From: Legionella sp.
GTDB taxonomy: Bacteria; Pseudomonadota; Gammaproteobacteria; Legionellales; Legionellaceae
DNA: 5,514 nucleotides
Direction: 5' to 3'
Assembly (NCBI GenBank): GCA_004297865.1
Contig: SCSO01000190.1
Coordinates: 1-5,514, forward strand
The position numbers and the translations under genes are program-made. The notes under the pieces are model-generated. The model saw only the letters and a list, made by a program, of their open reading frames with translations, was not told the DNA's origin and did no database searches. How positions within the stretch are numbered: the stretch's first letter is position 1; the number at the start of each line of letters is the position of its first letter. Below, piece after piece: positions 1 to 5,514 of the stretch.

Positions 1-1202
1 AATAAAAAGGAGCCGAAAATAAAGAGAGTCTTTAGTTTAGACCATTTCCAGATGGAGAGAGCAGCGTAAGCCACCATGGCATCGACTAGCAGCATATCAG
101 CGTTCACTGCGATTCCGTAGGCATGTGCTAGATGTTCGGAGCTTTTAAAAGCAAGCGCAAAACACAGCGTGCCGACGAATAAAATAAAATTAATTTGCGG
201 CACATAAATTTGCCCATAATAATCTCTAGATGTTTGGATAATTTGAATTCGCGGACAAAGACTCATTAACACGGCTTGCTTGGTCAAAGAAAAAGTGGCA
301 GAGATGACCGCCTGTGAAGCAATGACAGTAGCAATAGTCGCCAGAATAATTAAAGGCGCATAAAACCAAGTCGGCGCAATCATGTAAAAAGGATTAGTAA
401 TGGCTTCTGGATGCATTAATAAATTAGCACCTTGACCAAAGTAATTTAAAAGCAAGCTAGGTAAAACAATAACAAACCAACAAACCCGAATAGGCTTTTT
501 ACCAAAATGACCTATATCTGCAAAAAGAGCCTCTCCCCCAGTCACTACTAGGAAAATACCACCCATAAGTAAATAGCCGCGAATGCCAGCCAAATATAAA
601 AACTTGATTGCGTAGTAAGGATTAATTGCTAACAGCACCGTAGGGTAAGCCATAATTTGCACAAGACCTAAGAAGCCAATGGTGCAAAACCAAACTAAAA
701 TTAAAGGTCCGAATAAATAACCGATGCTGGCTGTTCCTTGACGTTGTAAAGCAAAAACCAAACATAAAATGATACAAGTGATTGGAAGAATGTAGGGGGT
801 AAAAATCGGTGATAAAGTACTTATCCCCTCCACGGCACTGATTACCGAAATAGCTGGAGTTAACATACCATCACCTAACAACAATCCTGCACCGAAAATG
901 GCTACTATATAAAAAAGTGGTTCGTATTTGGTGCTTTTATGTTTCATCAACGCCAACAAGGCTAAAATTCCACCTTCACCTTCGTTGTCTGCGCGAAAAA
1001 TAATAACTAGGTATTTAAAAGAAATGACAATGATTAATGACCAAAAGATCAAAGACAAAACACCCAATACATCAGTGAGATTGATTGGTAAATTGTCTAA
1101 AGTAACCTTCATAGCATACAAGGGGCTAGTACCGATGTCACCGAAGACCACTCCTAAAGCACCTAGAGCCAATCCGTAGGAGAATCTATCTTTCTTTTCC
1201 AT
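1..1202 (-). CDS. kup: Kup-family low-affinity K+ uptake transporter, C-terminus cut by window edge
   Basis: Inner-membrane potassium transporter of the KUP/HAK/KT family, expected to bring in K+ together with protons. I translated the minus strand from the ATG at 1200-1202 and found 400 codons without a stop up to the window edge; family members are about 620 residues, so roughly the last third is missing. Family signatures are clear: GDIGTSPLY at residues 21-29 (D22 matches an acidic residue known to be essential in E. coli Kup), RADNEGEGG at 70-78, GDGMLTPAIS at 110-119 followed by E125, and GGEALFADIGHFG at 222-234 (E224). Many hydrophobic segments alternate with short loops, as expected for about 12 membrane helices. 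An AAAGG Shine-Dalgarno-like sequence (1213-1217) lies 10 bases upstream of the start. The gene begins 20 bases after the barrel-protein gene on the same strand, so the two probably form one transcript. Oddity: D369 and D374 fall in a segment that is hydrophobic in the family. Family assignment is very secure; which Kup paralogue this is cannot be told. Confidence 0.95.
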   Translation of the reverse strand, partial: MEKKDRFSYGLALGALGVVFGDIGTSPLYAMKVTLDNLPINLTDVLGVLSLIFWSLIIVISFKYLVIIFRADNEGEGGILALLALMKHKSTKYEPLFYIVAIFGAGLLLGDGMLTPAISVISAVEGISTLSPIFTPYILPITCIILCLVFALQRQGTASIGYLFGPLILVWFCTIGFLGLVQIMAYPTVLLAINPYYAIKFLYLAGIRGYLLMGGIFLVVTGGEALFADIGHFGKKPIRVCWFVIVLPSLLLNYFGQGANLLMHPEAITNPFYMIAPTWFYAPLIILATIATVIASQAVISATFSLTKQAVLMSLCPRIQIIQTSRDYYGQIYVPQINFILFVGTLCFALAFKSSEHLAHAYGIAVNADMLLVDAMVAYAALSIWKWSKLKTLFIFGSFL

Positions 1203-1222
1203 AGGCTTATTACCTTTGTGAA

Positions 1223-2179
1223 TTACCAAAACGCATTGAGTGCAAGTATAAAGGCCATATAATTTGAGGTGTTTTTCCCAGTGATGGGAAACCACAAACC
1301 ACCAATTAGACCGATATTTTCATTGAAGTTATATTCTAAAGCGGGTGCTAAAGCCTCCTCATAGAATCTATCACTTCCAATGGTCACGGTAGGGCCTCCA
1401 ATATTACCAATACTTAATATACCATCAAAACGTGTCGATTGTCCCTCGGATATATAACCTTCCATGACCGCTACCCAATGTTTATCCAAAGTGAATTCAA
1501 AAGCTAAATCCGCGTCGTTTTCGGTTCCTGTTGCGATAGTCCCCGAAGTATCAACTGCGCCTCCATAGCTGTTTAATCCATGAACGCGCACTCTACTAGA
1601 ATAAAGACGGGTGAGGCTTAAACGCGTTCTCAAATAATGTCCTGGTAAGACTTCATGGAGTAATTGGAAGTTAAGGGCTAATTGCGTTTCATAACTACCT
1701 AATCCAGTGGCATCTGTTCCTGCTAAATCGGGATTTAGATATTCAAAACGTCCGGTAGGAAAGGTTTCAGTAATTGCAAAGCGTAAATTCGGTTTCCATT
1801 TGGACTCCTTTTGTTCAAGAACTTGGAGTCCCACAACTGCGGAAACATCAGCTAATCGATGAGAGCTGACGTTGCGGGTATGATTGTATACATAAGGAAC
1901 AATGAATTGGACATCCATCCAGTCAGTTAATCCATGACTTATGATCGGGTTAGCGACTAAACTACGAAAAAGAGGGGTGTGTATTAAATGCCCACTGGCA
2001 TCAAAACGACCGGTAGTTTCTACGTCTAATCCATAGACTTCAACATTGGTATGTCCTTTGGGAATAGTATGTCCTGCTGGAGCAAGAAGAGGTCCGGTAA
2101 ACCAGGGGCCAGCCAAAACAGAAGAGGAAAAACTGCAAATCCATAAAAAAATGCTGCTAATAAGTAAAAATTGTTGCAT
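1223..2179 (-). CDS. Secreted, probable outer-membrane beta-barrel protein of unknown function
   Basis: A 318-residue protein with a probable Sec signal peptide: a hydrophobic stretch from residue 4 to 22 ends in VLA, with likely cleavage after A23. The mature part has no long hydrophobic helix but many alternating polar/hydrophobic stretches rich in aromatic residues and Gly. It ends in ALNAFW, and a terminal aromatic residue is typical of outer-membrane barrels. A FPTGRF motif at 140-145, followed by a Gly-rich loop and the strand-like ETQLALNFQ, resembles the putative transporters grouped as 'MetA-pathway of phenol degradation'. That link is from memory and weak, and no phenol role is implied. 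The start is well fixed: AAGGA (2185-2189) sits 5 bases upstream of the ATG, and an in-frame TGA occurs four codons before it. The n-region (MQQF) lacks Lys or Arg, which is unusual for a signal peptide. The gene precedes kup by 20 bases, suggesting coexpression. Function is unknown; the secreted barrel is inference. Confidence 0.8.
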   Translation of the reverse strand: MQQFLLISSIFLWICSFSSSVLAGPWFTGPLLAPAGHTIPKGHTNVEVYGLDVETTGRFDASGHLIHTPLFRSLVANPIISHGLTDWMDVQFIVPYVYNHTRNVSSHRLADVSAVVGLQVLEQKESKWKPNLRFAITETFPTGRFEYLNPDLAGTDATGLGSYETQLALNFQLLHEVLPGHYLRTRLSLTRLYSSRVRVHGLNSYGGAVDTSGTIATGTENDADLAFEFTLDKHWVAVMEGYISEGQSTRFDGILSIGNIGGPTVTIGSDRFYEEALAPALEYNFNENIGLIGGLWFPITGKNTSNYMAFILALNAFW

Positions 2180-2257
2180 ATTTGTCCTTCAACTATTTGC
2201 AGGGTTCCCGGTCTATAGTGTAGATTAGCCGACTTTTGCACTTTGGGAAATAGAAAA
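2180..2257. promoter_or_regulatory. Divergent intergenic region, probable promoters for the barrel protein-kup unit and rlmI
   Basis: These 78 bases separate two divergently transcribed genes, so promoters for both should lie here or just inside the flanking genes. The best -10-like element on the plus strand is TATAGT at 2214-2219 (five of six consensus positions), but I find no good -35 at 16-18 bases from it. On the minus strand the best candidates (TATAGA at 2217-2212, TACACT at 2223-2218) are weaker and overlap the plus-strand element. I see no clear operator palindrome. The location is supported by gene layout; the exact elements are guesses. Confidence 0.4.
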
Positions 2258-3430
2258 ATGAAAGCTAAAGTTACCGTAGTCAGTGCCAAACAAAATACTG
2301 TGCAACGTGGCCATCCTTGGATCTTTCCTAAGGCGATCAAACGCACCGCTGGTCCGGTAACAACTGGTCAATTAGTGGGCATTGAAACTGAGCAGGGTGA
2401 GTTACTAGGTGTAGGCGTTTACAATGAGCATTCACTTTACCGCGTGCGCGTATTAGCTCTGGCTACAGAGTCTATTGATTTGCAGGATTTTAAAAAGATT
2501 ATTCGTCACCGTTTGCAACAAGCACATGCTTTACGCGAATGTTTAAACTTGCCGAATGAACAAACGACAGCTTATCGTTTATTTAATAGCGAGGCAGATG
2601 GTCTGTCCGGTTTGACGATTGATCGCTTTAATCAGTACTGTGTGGTGGCCAGTTCTGCTTATTGGGTGGAATTGCATAAAGAGTTAATTACCCAAGTATT
2701 GAATGAACTGTACCCGCAAGATCAGGTGTTGTGGTTGCCGCAAACTAAACCGCTTTCTCAAGATGGGTGGAAAGTAGAAGAAGGGCAATCCACTCCTTGC
2801 GTTGTGCAAGTCAAAGAGGCTGGAGTGATTTATCAAGTGGAATTTGCGCAAGCGCAGAAAACAGGATTGTTTATCGATCAACGTGAGAATCATGAACGTG
2901 TTGCGGCTTTAGCGAAGGGCAAAAAAGTGTTAGATCTTTATACTTACACTGGTGGTTTTGCTTTACATGCGGCAAAAGCAGGTGCTATGCAGGTCACTGC
3001 AGTGGATAGTTCAGCTCAGGCTATTGCGCAAGCGAAAAATAATGCGCAATTGAATGGTTTAGAGACTATTGAATTCATTGAAGCAGATGCGCGTGATTAT
3101 TTAGCTAAAGCGGGGGAGTACGATATCGTTATTTTAGATCCGCCTAAATTAGTGCCTTCCAGACAGCATTTACCTAAAGCGAAAAATTATTATCGATTTT
3201 TACATCGCGAAGTCTTTAAGGAGATGAAATCTGGTTCGTTATTGATGACTTGTAATTGTTCGTCCGCTTTATCTACGCAGGAGTTTACAGCCCTGGTGAG
3301 TGCGCAAGCGAATGCGGTAGGGAAGCAAGCGCGGATAATAGGGGTGTATGGTCCAGCGAGTTGTCATCCGACCTTGGCGGCTTTCCCAGAGGGGAATTAT
3401 TTGACTGCGGTGTTGGTGGGGGTGGTTTAA
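2258..3430 (+). CDS. rlmI: RlmI-like 23S rRNA (cytosine-C5) methyltransferase, SAM-dependent
   Basis: A 390-residue cytoplasmic class I methyltransferase, close to the 396 residues of E. coli RlmI, which makes m5C at position 1962 of 23S rRNA. Domains in order: an N-terminal PUA RNA-binding domain (about 1-75, with the RGHPWIF motif), a central domain containing EADGLSGLTIDRF from E112, and a Rossmann methyltransferase domain from about 190. The SAM-binding motif I is VLDLYTYTGGF at 224-234. Motif IV DPPK is at 294-297, and TCNCSS holds C332 and C334, with C334 aligning with the conserved family cysteine. The end (HPTLAAFPEGNYL) is also typical. I chose the ATG at 2258 over an in-frame TTG at 2243, because the ATG places KAKVTV directly before the PUA fold and GGGA (2245-2248) lies upstream as a weak Shine-Dalgarno. 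It stands alone on its strand, divergent from the barrel gene and convergent with hisIE. The RlmI family is secure; C1962 specificity is inferred from homology. Confidence 0.9.
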   Translation: MKAKVTVVSAKQNTVQRGHPWIFPKAIKRTAGPVTTGQLVGIETEQGELLGVGVYNEHSLYRVRVLALATESIDLQDFKKIIRHRLQQAHALRECLNLPNEQTTAYRLFNSEADGLSGLTIDRFNQYCVVASSAYWVELHKELITQVLNELYPQDQVLWLPQTKPLSQDGWKVEEGQSTPCVVQVKEAGVIYQVEFAQAQKTGLFIDQRENHERVAALAKGKKVLDLYTYTGGFALHAAKAGAMQVTAVDSSAQAIAQAKNNAQLNGLETIEFIEADARDYLAKAGEYDIVILDPPKLVPSRQHLPKAKNYYRFLHREVFKEMKSGSLLMTCNCSSALSTQEFTALVSAQANAVGKQARIIGVYGPASCHPTLAAFPEGNYLTAVLVGVV

Positions 3431-3431
3431 A

Positions 3432-3520
3432 GTTGTCATTCCCGCGAAGGCGGGAATCTATCTTAGTATTGCCATTGTACTAAATGAGAGATGGATTCCC
3501 GCCTTCGCGGGAATGACAAT
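3432..3520. repeat. Paired palindromic intergenic repeat (dRS3/REP-like) between convergent genes
   Basis: Two arms, 3433-3458 and 3494-3519, are perfect 26-base reverse complements. Pairing extends to 3432-3464 with 3488-3520 (33 pairs including three G-U type pairs), leaving a 23-base loop. Each arm contains its own 8-base-stem, 4-base-loop palindrome of the form ATTCCC-N8-GGGAAT (3438-3457 and 3495-3514). That 20-base pattern matches the dRS3 repeat consensus known from Neisseria, and similar sequences are widespread between genes of other proteobacteria. The element starts 2 bases after the rlmI stop and ends 18 bases before the hisIE stop, so both transcripts could fold it at their 3' ends. 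I see no T-tract after either arm, so a classical intrinsic terminator is not supported, and no clear target-site duplication. The structure is read directly; mobility and termination roles are inference. Confidence 0.9.
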
Positions 3521-3538
3521 GATGGAATTTAACGAGGG

Positions 3539-4162
3539 TTACGTATGTACCGTTCTATCCCTCTCTTCCAAACACTGCAACACATCATAAAAATTCAATT
3601 CAGAAGATTTCATCAGTACTAACAAATGAAATATCAAATCCGCACACTCATTCATCAACTCTTCTTTATTATTACTCACAGCGGCAATGGCCGTTTCAAC
3701 CGCTTCTTCGCCGACTTTTTGCGCACAACGATTTATTCCTGAATCTAAAAGACCCACGGTATAGCTGTTTTCATCTTTTTCTTCGGCGCGGTGGTTAATT
3801 AATCCAACTAAGCCATCTAAAAAACCTAAAATAAAATGCGATTCGGGTTGATAGCAGGTGGTGAATCCTAAATGACAGGCTGCGCCTTTGGGGAAAACCT
3901 GAATCAACAAACTGTCGTTATCACAATCTTTGCTGATATGTTTCACCGTCATAGTGTTTCCGGAGGTTTCGCCTTTACGCCAAAGCCGTTTACGACTACG
4001 ACTGTACATGGTTAATTGGCCAGTGGTTAGAGTGGCTAATAAGGCTTCTTGATTCATATAACCCAAGGTTAATACTTGACCGTTTTCGGCACTTTGAATA
4101 ATCGCGGGTATTAGTCCTTTCATTTTATTCCAGTTTAAGGAATTAATTTCCAATTCACTCAT
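3539..4162 (-). CDS. hisI: HisIE: phosphoribosyl-AMP cyclohydrolase / phosphoribosyl-ATP pyrophosphatase
   Basis: Bifunctional cytoplasmic enzyme of histidine synthesis, 207 residues (E. coli HisIE has 203). The N-terminal HisI domain (about 1-108) opens the adenine ring of PR-AMP; the C-terminal HisE domain (about 110-207) first removes pyrophosphate from PR-ATP. HisI signatures are LGYMNQEAL at 33-41, YSRSRKRLWRKGETSGN at 53-69, the metal-binding DCDND at 79-83, and C96 and C103 of the zinc site. HisE shows the MazG-like all-alpha metal motif: E152, E153 and E156 in KVGEEAVET, then E172 and D175 in NECADL. All expected acidic and cysteine ligands are present, so both activities should be intact. 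The ATG overlaps the hisF stop as ATGA (4 bases), implying translational coupling. It is the last gene of the operon here, and its stop lies 18 bases from the inverted repeat. The symbol hisIE is also used. Confidence 0.96.
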   Translation of the reverse strand: MSELEINSLNWNKMKGLIPAIIQSAENGQVLTLGYMNQEALLATLTTGQLTMYSRSRKRLWRKGETSGNTMTVKHISKDCDNDSLLIQVFPKGAACHLGFTTCYQPESHFILGFLDGLVGLINHRAEEKDENSYTVGLLDSGINRCAQKVGEEAVETAIAAVSNNKEELMNECADLIFHLLVLMKSSELNFYDVLQCLEERDRTVHT

Positions 4163-4926
4163 AGTCTAACCTCTATGTTATTAACTTGAAGGGCCATCTT
4201 CACATCCTTTATAGTCATTATTTTGTCATGAAAAACACTTGCTGCCAAAGCCCCTGTCACTTGAGACTGACGAAACACTTCAACAAAATCAGCAATTTTT
4301 CCTGCACCACCGGAAGCAATTAAAGGCACCTGACAGAGACTTTGCATCTCTACCAACTGCGTCAGATCATAGCCCTGACGCACTCCATCTGCCTGCATAC
4401 AATTTAACACAATTTCTCCTGCGCCACGCGTTTGAACTTCTTTTATCCAATCGCGAGTTTTGCGCAAAGAGTTTTTAGTTTTCTTTTCATCTCCAGTATA
4501 TTGATAGACATAATAATCATCAACAATCCATTGACTATCAATTCCTATGACCACACATTGACTGCCAAAAATGGCGCTCAACTCATCAATCAAATGGGGA
4601 TTTTCTAAAGCAGGGCTATTAATGGAAATTTTATCTGCTCCAGCATGAAGAGTGGCTTTGGCTTGATCTAAAGTACGAATTCCACCGGCTACAGTAAAAG
4701 GAATATGTAAAACACTTGCGACTTTATGTATCCATTCAGGGCAAACAGCGCGTTGTTCCGCACTCGCAGTAATATCATAAAAAACTAATTCATCAGCACC
4801 ATCTGCACAATAGGCGGTGGCTAAAGGTAAGATATCACCAACAATACGATGATTACGAAATTGCACGCCTTTAACCACTTGATTATCGCGTACATCCAAA
4901 CAAGGAATGATTCGTTTGGTTAACAT
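4159..4926 (-). CDS. hisF: Imidazole glycerol phosphate synthase, cyclase subunit HisF
   Basis: A (beta/alpha)8-barrel subunit of 255 residues, full length for the family. With the glutaminase HisH, which is not in this window, it converts PRFAR and ammonia to imidazole glycerol phosphate and AICAR, feeding histidine and purine synthesis. The two catalytic aspartates are in place: D11 in IIPCLDV and D130 in VVIGIDS. Residues forming the ammonia gate in the Thermotoga enzyme also match: R5, E46, K99 and E171 (E167 there). Phosphate-binding loops are visible as VAGGIR at 79-84 and ASGGAGK at 204-210, with the substrate loop QADGVRQGYD at 178-187. The ATG lies inside the end of hisA with a 7-base overlap, and the stop overlaps the hisIE start by 4 bases. 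That is the usual hisA-hisF-hisI(E) order. No missing residue or frameshift was seen. Confidence 0.97.
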   Translation of the reverse strand: MLTKRIIPCLDVRDNQVVKGVQFRNHRIVGDILPLATAYCADGADELVFYDITASAEQRAVCPEWIHKVASVLHIPFTVAGGIRTLDQAKATLHAGADKISINSPALENPHLIDELSAIFGSQCVVIGIDSQWIVDDYYVYQYTGDEKKTKNSLRKTRDWIKEVQTRGAGEIVLNCMQADGVRQGYDLTQLVEMQSLCQVPLIASGGAGKIADFVEVFRQSQVTGALAASVFHDKIMTIKDVKMALQVNNIEVRL

Positions 4927-5514
4927 GTAGCATACTCCTGCAGACAGTCACTTAAATCCAACTGCTCTTGATACAAACAAAGGCCTAAAATGGCACCAGC
5001 TACTCCTAAGGAATCTAATTGTCTAATGTCTAGCGCGTTACGTATCCCACCAGAAGCTTGCCATTGGATTTGCGAGAAACGTTGAACTGCTTCTTGATAC
5101 AATGTGAAATTAGGACCACTCATCATGCCATCGCAAGCAATGTCGGTACATAAGACTTGTTTGACACCTAAGAGTTGATATATAGACACCACGTCCCAAA
5201 GACTTAAGTTGCTGGTTTTTTTCCAGCCATGCGTTGCTGGTTTTGGAATGGTATCTTCAATACGGACATCAACGGCTAAGACAACGCGGTCTGGACCAAT
5301 ACTTTGAATAATTTGCTGACACAAATCCATATCATTAATAGCAATACTACCTAAGACTACCTGACTGACCCCCGCATCAATACATGCTTTTGCCTCAGAT
5401 AGACTGCGAATGCCACCGCCTACTTGCATGGGAATACCACTTGCAATCATCTGGGTGATTAAAGGAAGTTGTTGCATACTGCCTTGTTGTGCACCATCTA
5501 AATCAACCAAATGC
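4920..5514 (-). CDS. hisA: ProFAR isomerase HisA, N-terminus cut by window edge
   Basis: 1-(5-phosphoribosyl)-5-[(5-phosphoribosylamino)methylideneamino]imidazole-4-carboxamide isomerase, the (beta/alpha)8-barrel enzyme that turns ProFAR into PRFAR, the substrate of HisF. The open frame continues to the window edge. The first visible residues are HLVDLDGAQQG, which in E. coli HisA lie near residue 48, so about 47 residues, including the first catalytic Asp, are outside. The 197 visible residues include QVGGGIR (phosphate loop), LAVDVRI with the second catalytic Asp, CTDIACDG, and ASGGIRN (second phosphate loop). The TTG at 5508-5510 is an internal Leu codon of this frame, not a start, because the protein homology continues upstream of it. 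The stop overlaps the hisF start by 7 bases. Identity is very secure; only the 5' end is unseen. Confidence 0.96.
   Translation of the reverse strand, partial: HLVDLDGAQQGSMQQLPLITQMIASGIPMQVGGGIRSLSEAKACIDAGVSQVVLGSIAINDMDLCQQIIQSIGPDRVVLAVDVRIEDTIPKPATHGWKKTSNLSLWDVVSIYQLLGVKQVLCTDIACDGMMSGPNFTLYQEAVQRFSQIQWQASGGIRNALDIRQLDSLGVAGAILGLCLYQEQLDLSDCLQEYATC

Noticed and set aside
928..1179. Plus-strand open frame of 83 codons opposite the start of kup
   Set aside because: It lies wholly antisense to clearly conserved Kup motifs, and its composition looks like a reverse reading rather than a protein.
2026..2346. Minus-strand open frame of 106 codons across the divergent intergenic region
   Set aside because: It overlaps both the start of rlmI on the opposite strand and the signal-peptide region of the barrel gene in another frame. 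It has no convincing ribosome binding site or recognisable family.
2847..3310. GCGCAAGCG occurring three times in rlmI, considered as a DNA uptake or regulatory word
   Set aside because: All three copies are in the same reading frame and encode Ala-Gln-Ala. Codon preference and protein composition explain them, and they are confined to one gene.
3256..3483. Plus-strand open frame of 75 codons overlapping the end of rlmI and the intergenic repeat
   Set aside because: Most of it is an out-of-frame reading of rlmI, and its tail (SFPRRRESI) is the translation of the palindromic repeat, a frequent source of false small proteins.
3432..3520. The inverted repeat as a classical intrinsic terminator or a two-unit CRISPR
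   Set aside because: No T-tract follows either arm, so a standard terminator is not supported. There are only two units, in inverted rather than direct orientation, so it is not a CRISPR array.
4239..4478. Plus-strand open frame of 79 codons opposite hisF
   Set aside because: It is antisense to conserved HisF sequence, with no family match that I can recognise.

Overview
The window reads as ordinary chromosomal sequence from an AT-rich gammaproteobacterium. A Legionellales-like host is my best guess, based on the base composition, the fused HisIE protein, the compact hisA-hisF-hisIE order and the Kup-type potassium transporter. This is an impression from protein and composition style, not a demonstrated taxonomic assignment. 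All genes look intact, apart from two cut by the window edges.

Layout. Positions 1-1202 (minus strand) hold the N-terminal 400 residues of a Kup-family K+ uptake protein whose 3' end lies outside the window. Positions 1223-2179 (minus) hold a 318-residue secreted, probably outer-membrane beta-barrel protein of unknown function, 20 bases upstream of kup and very likely cotranscribed with it. A 78-base divergent intergenic region (2180-2257) separates this pair from an RlmI-like 23S rRNA cytosine methyltransferase gene on the plus strand (2258-3430). That gene converges on the end of a histidine operon on the minus strand: hisA (5' end outside the window, entering at 5514), hisF (4159-4926) and hisIE (3539-4162).

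Between the convergent ends of rlmI and hisIE lies an 89-base inverted repeat (3432-3520). Each arm carries a smaller palindrome of the ATTCCC-N8-GGGAAT type. It belongs to a class of dispersed intergenic repeats and may also form a structure at the shared 3' ends of the two transcripts.

How the genes work together: HisA, HisF and HisIE cover several middle steps of histidine biosynthesis. HisIE makes ProFAR from PR-ATP in two reactions, HisA isomerises it to PRFAR, and HisF (with HisH, not in the window) converts PRFAR to IGP and AICAR. The hisA-hisF and hisF-hisIE junctions overlap by 7 and 4 bases, which suggests translational coupling. The other two units (outer-membrane protein plus Kup; RlmI) are unrelated to histidine synthesis. 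I see no clear new defence, mobile or RNA-based system. The least explained items are the barrel protein paired with kup, the paired palindromic repeat, and two acidic residues in a hydrophobic segment of Kup. No tRNA, rRNA, CRISPR or insertion sequence was recognised, and no gene-free stretch exceeds about 110 bases.
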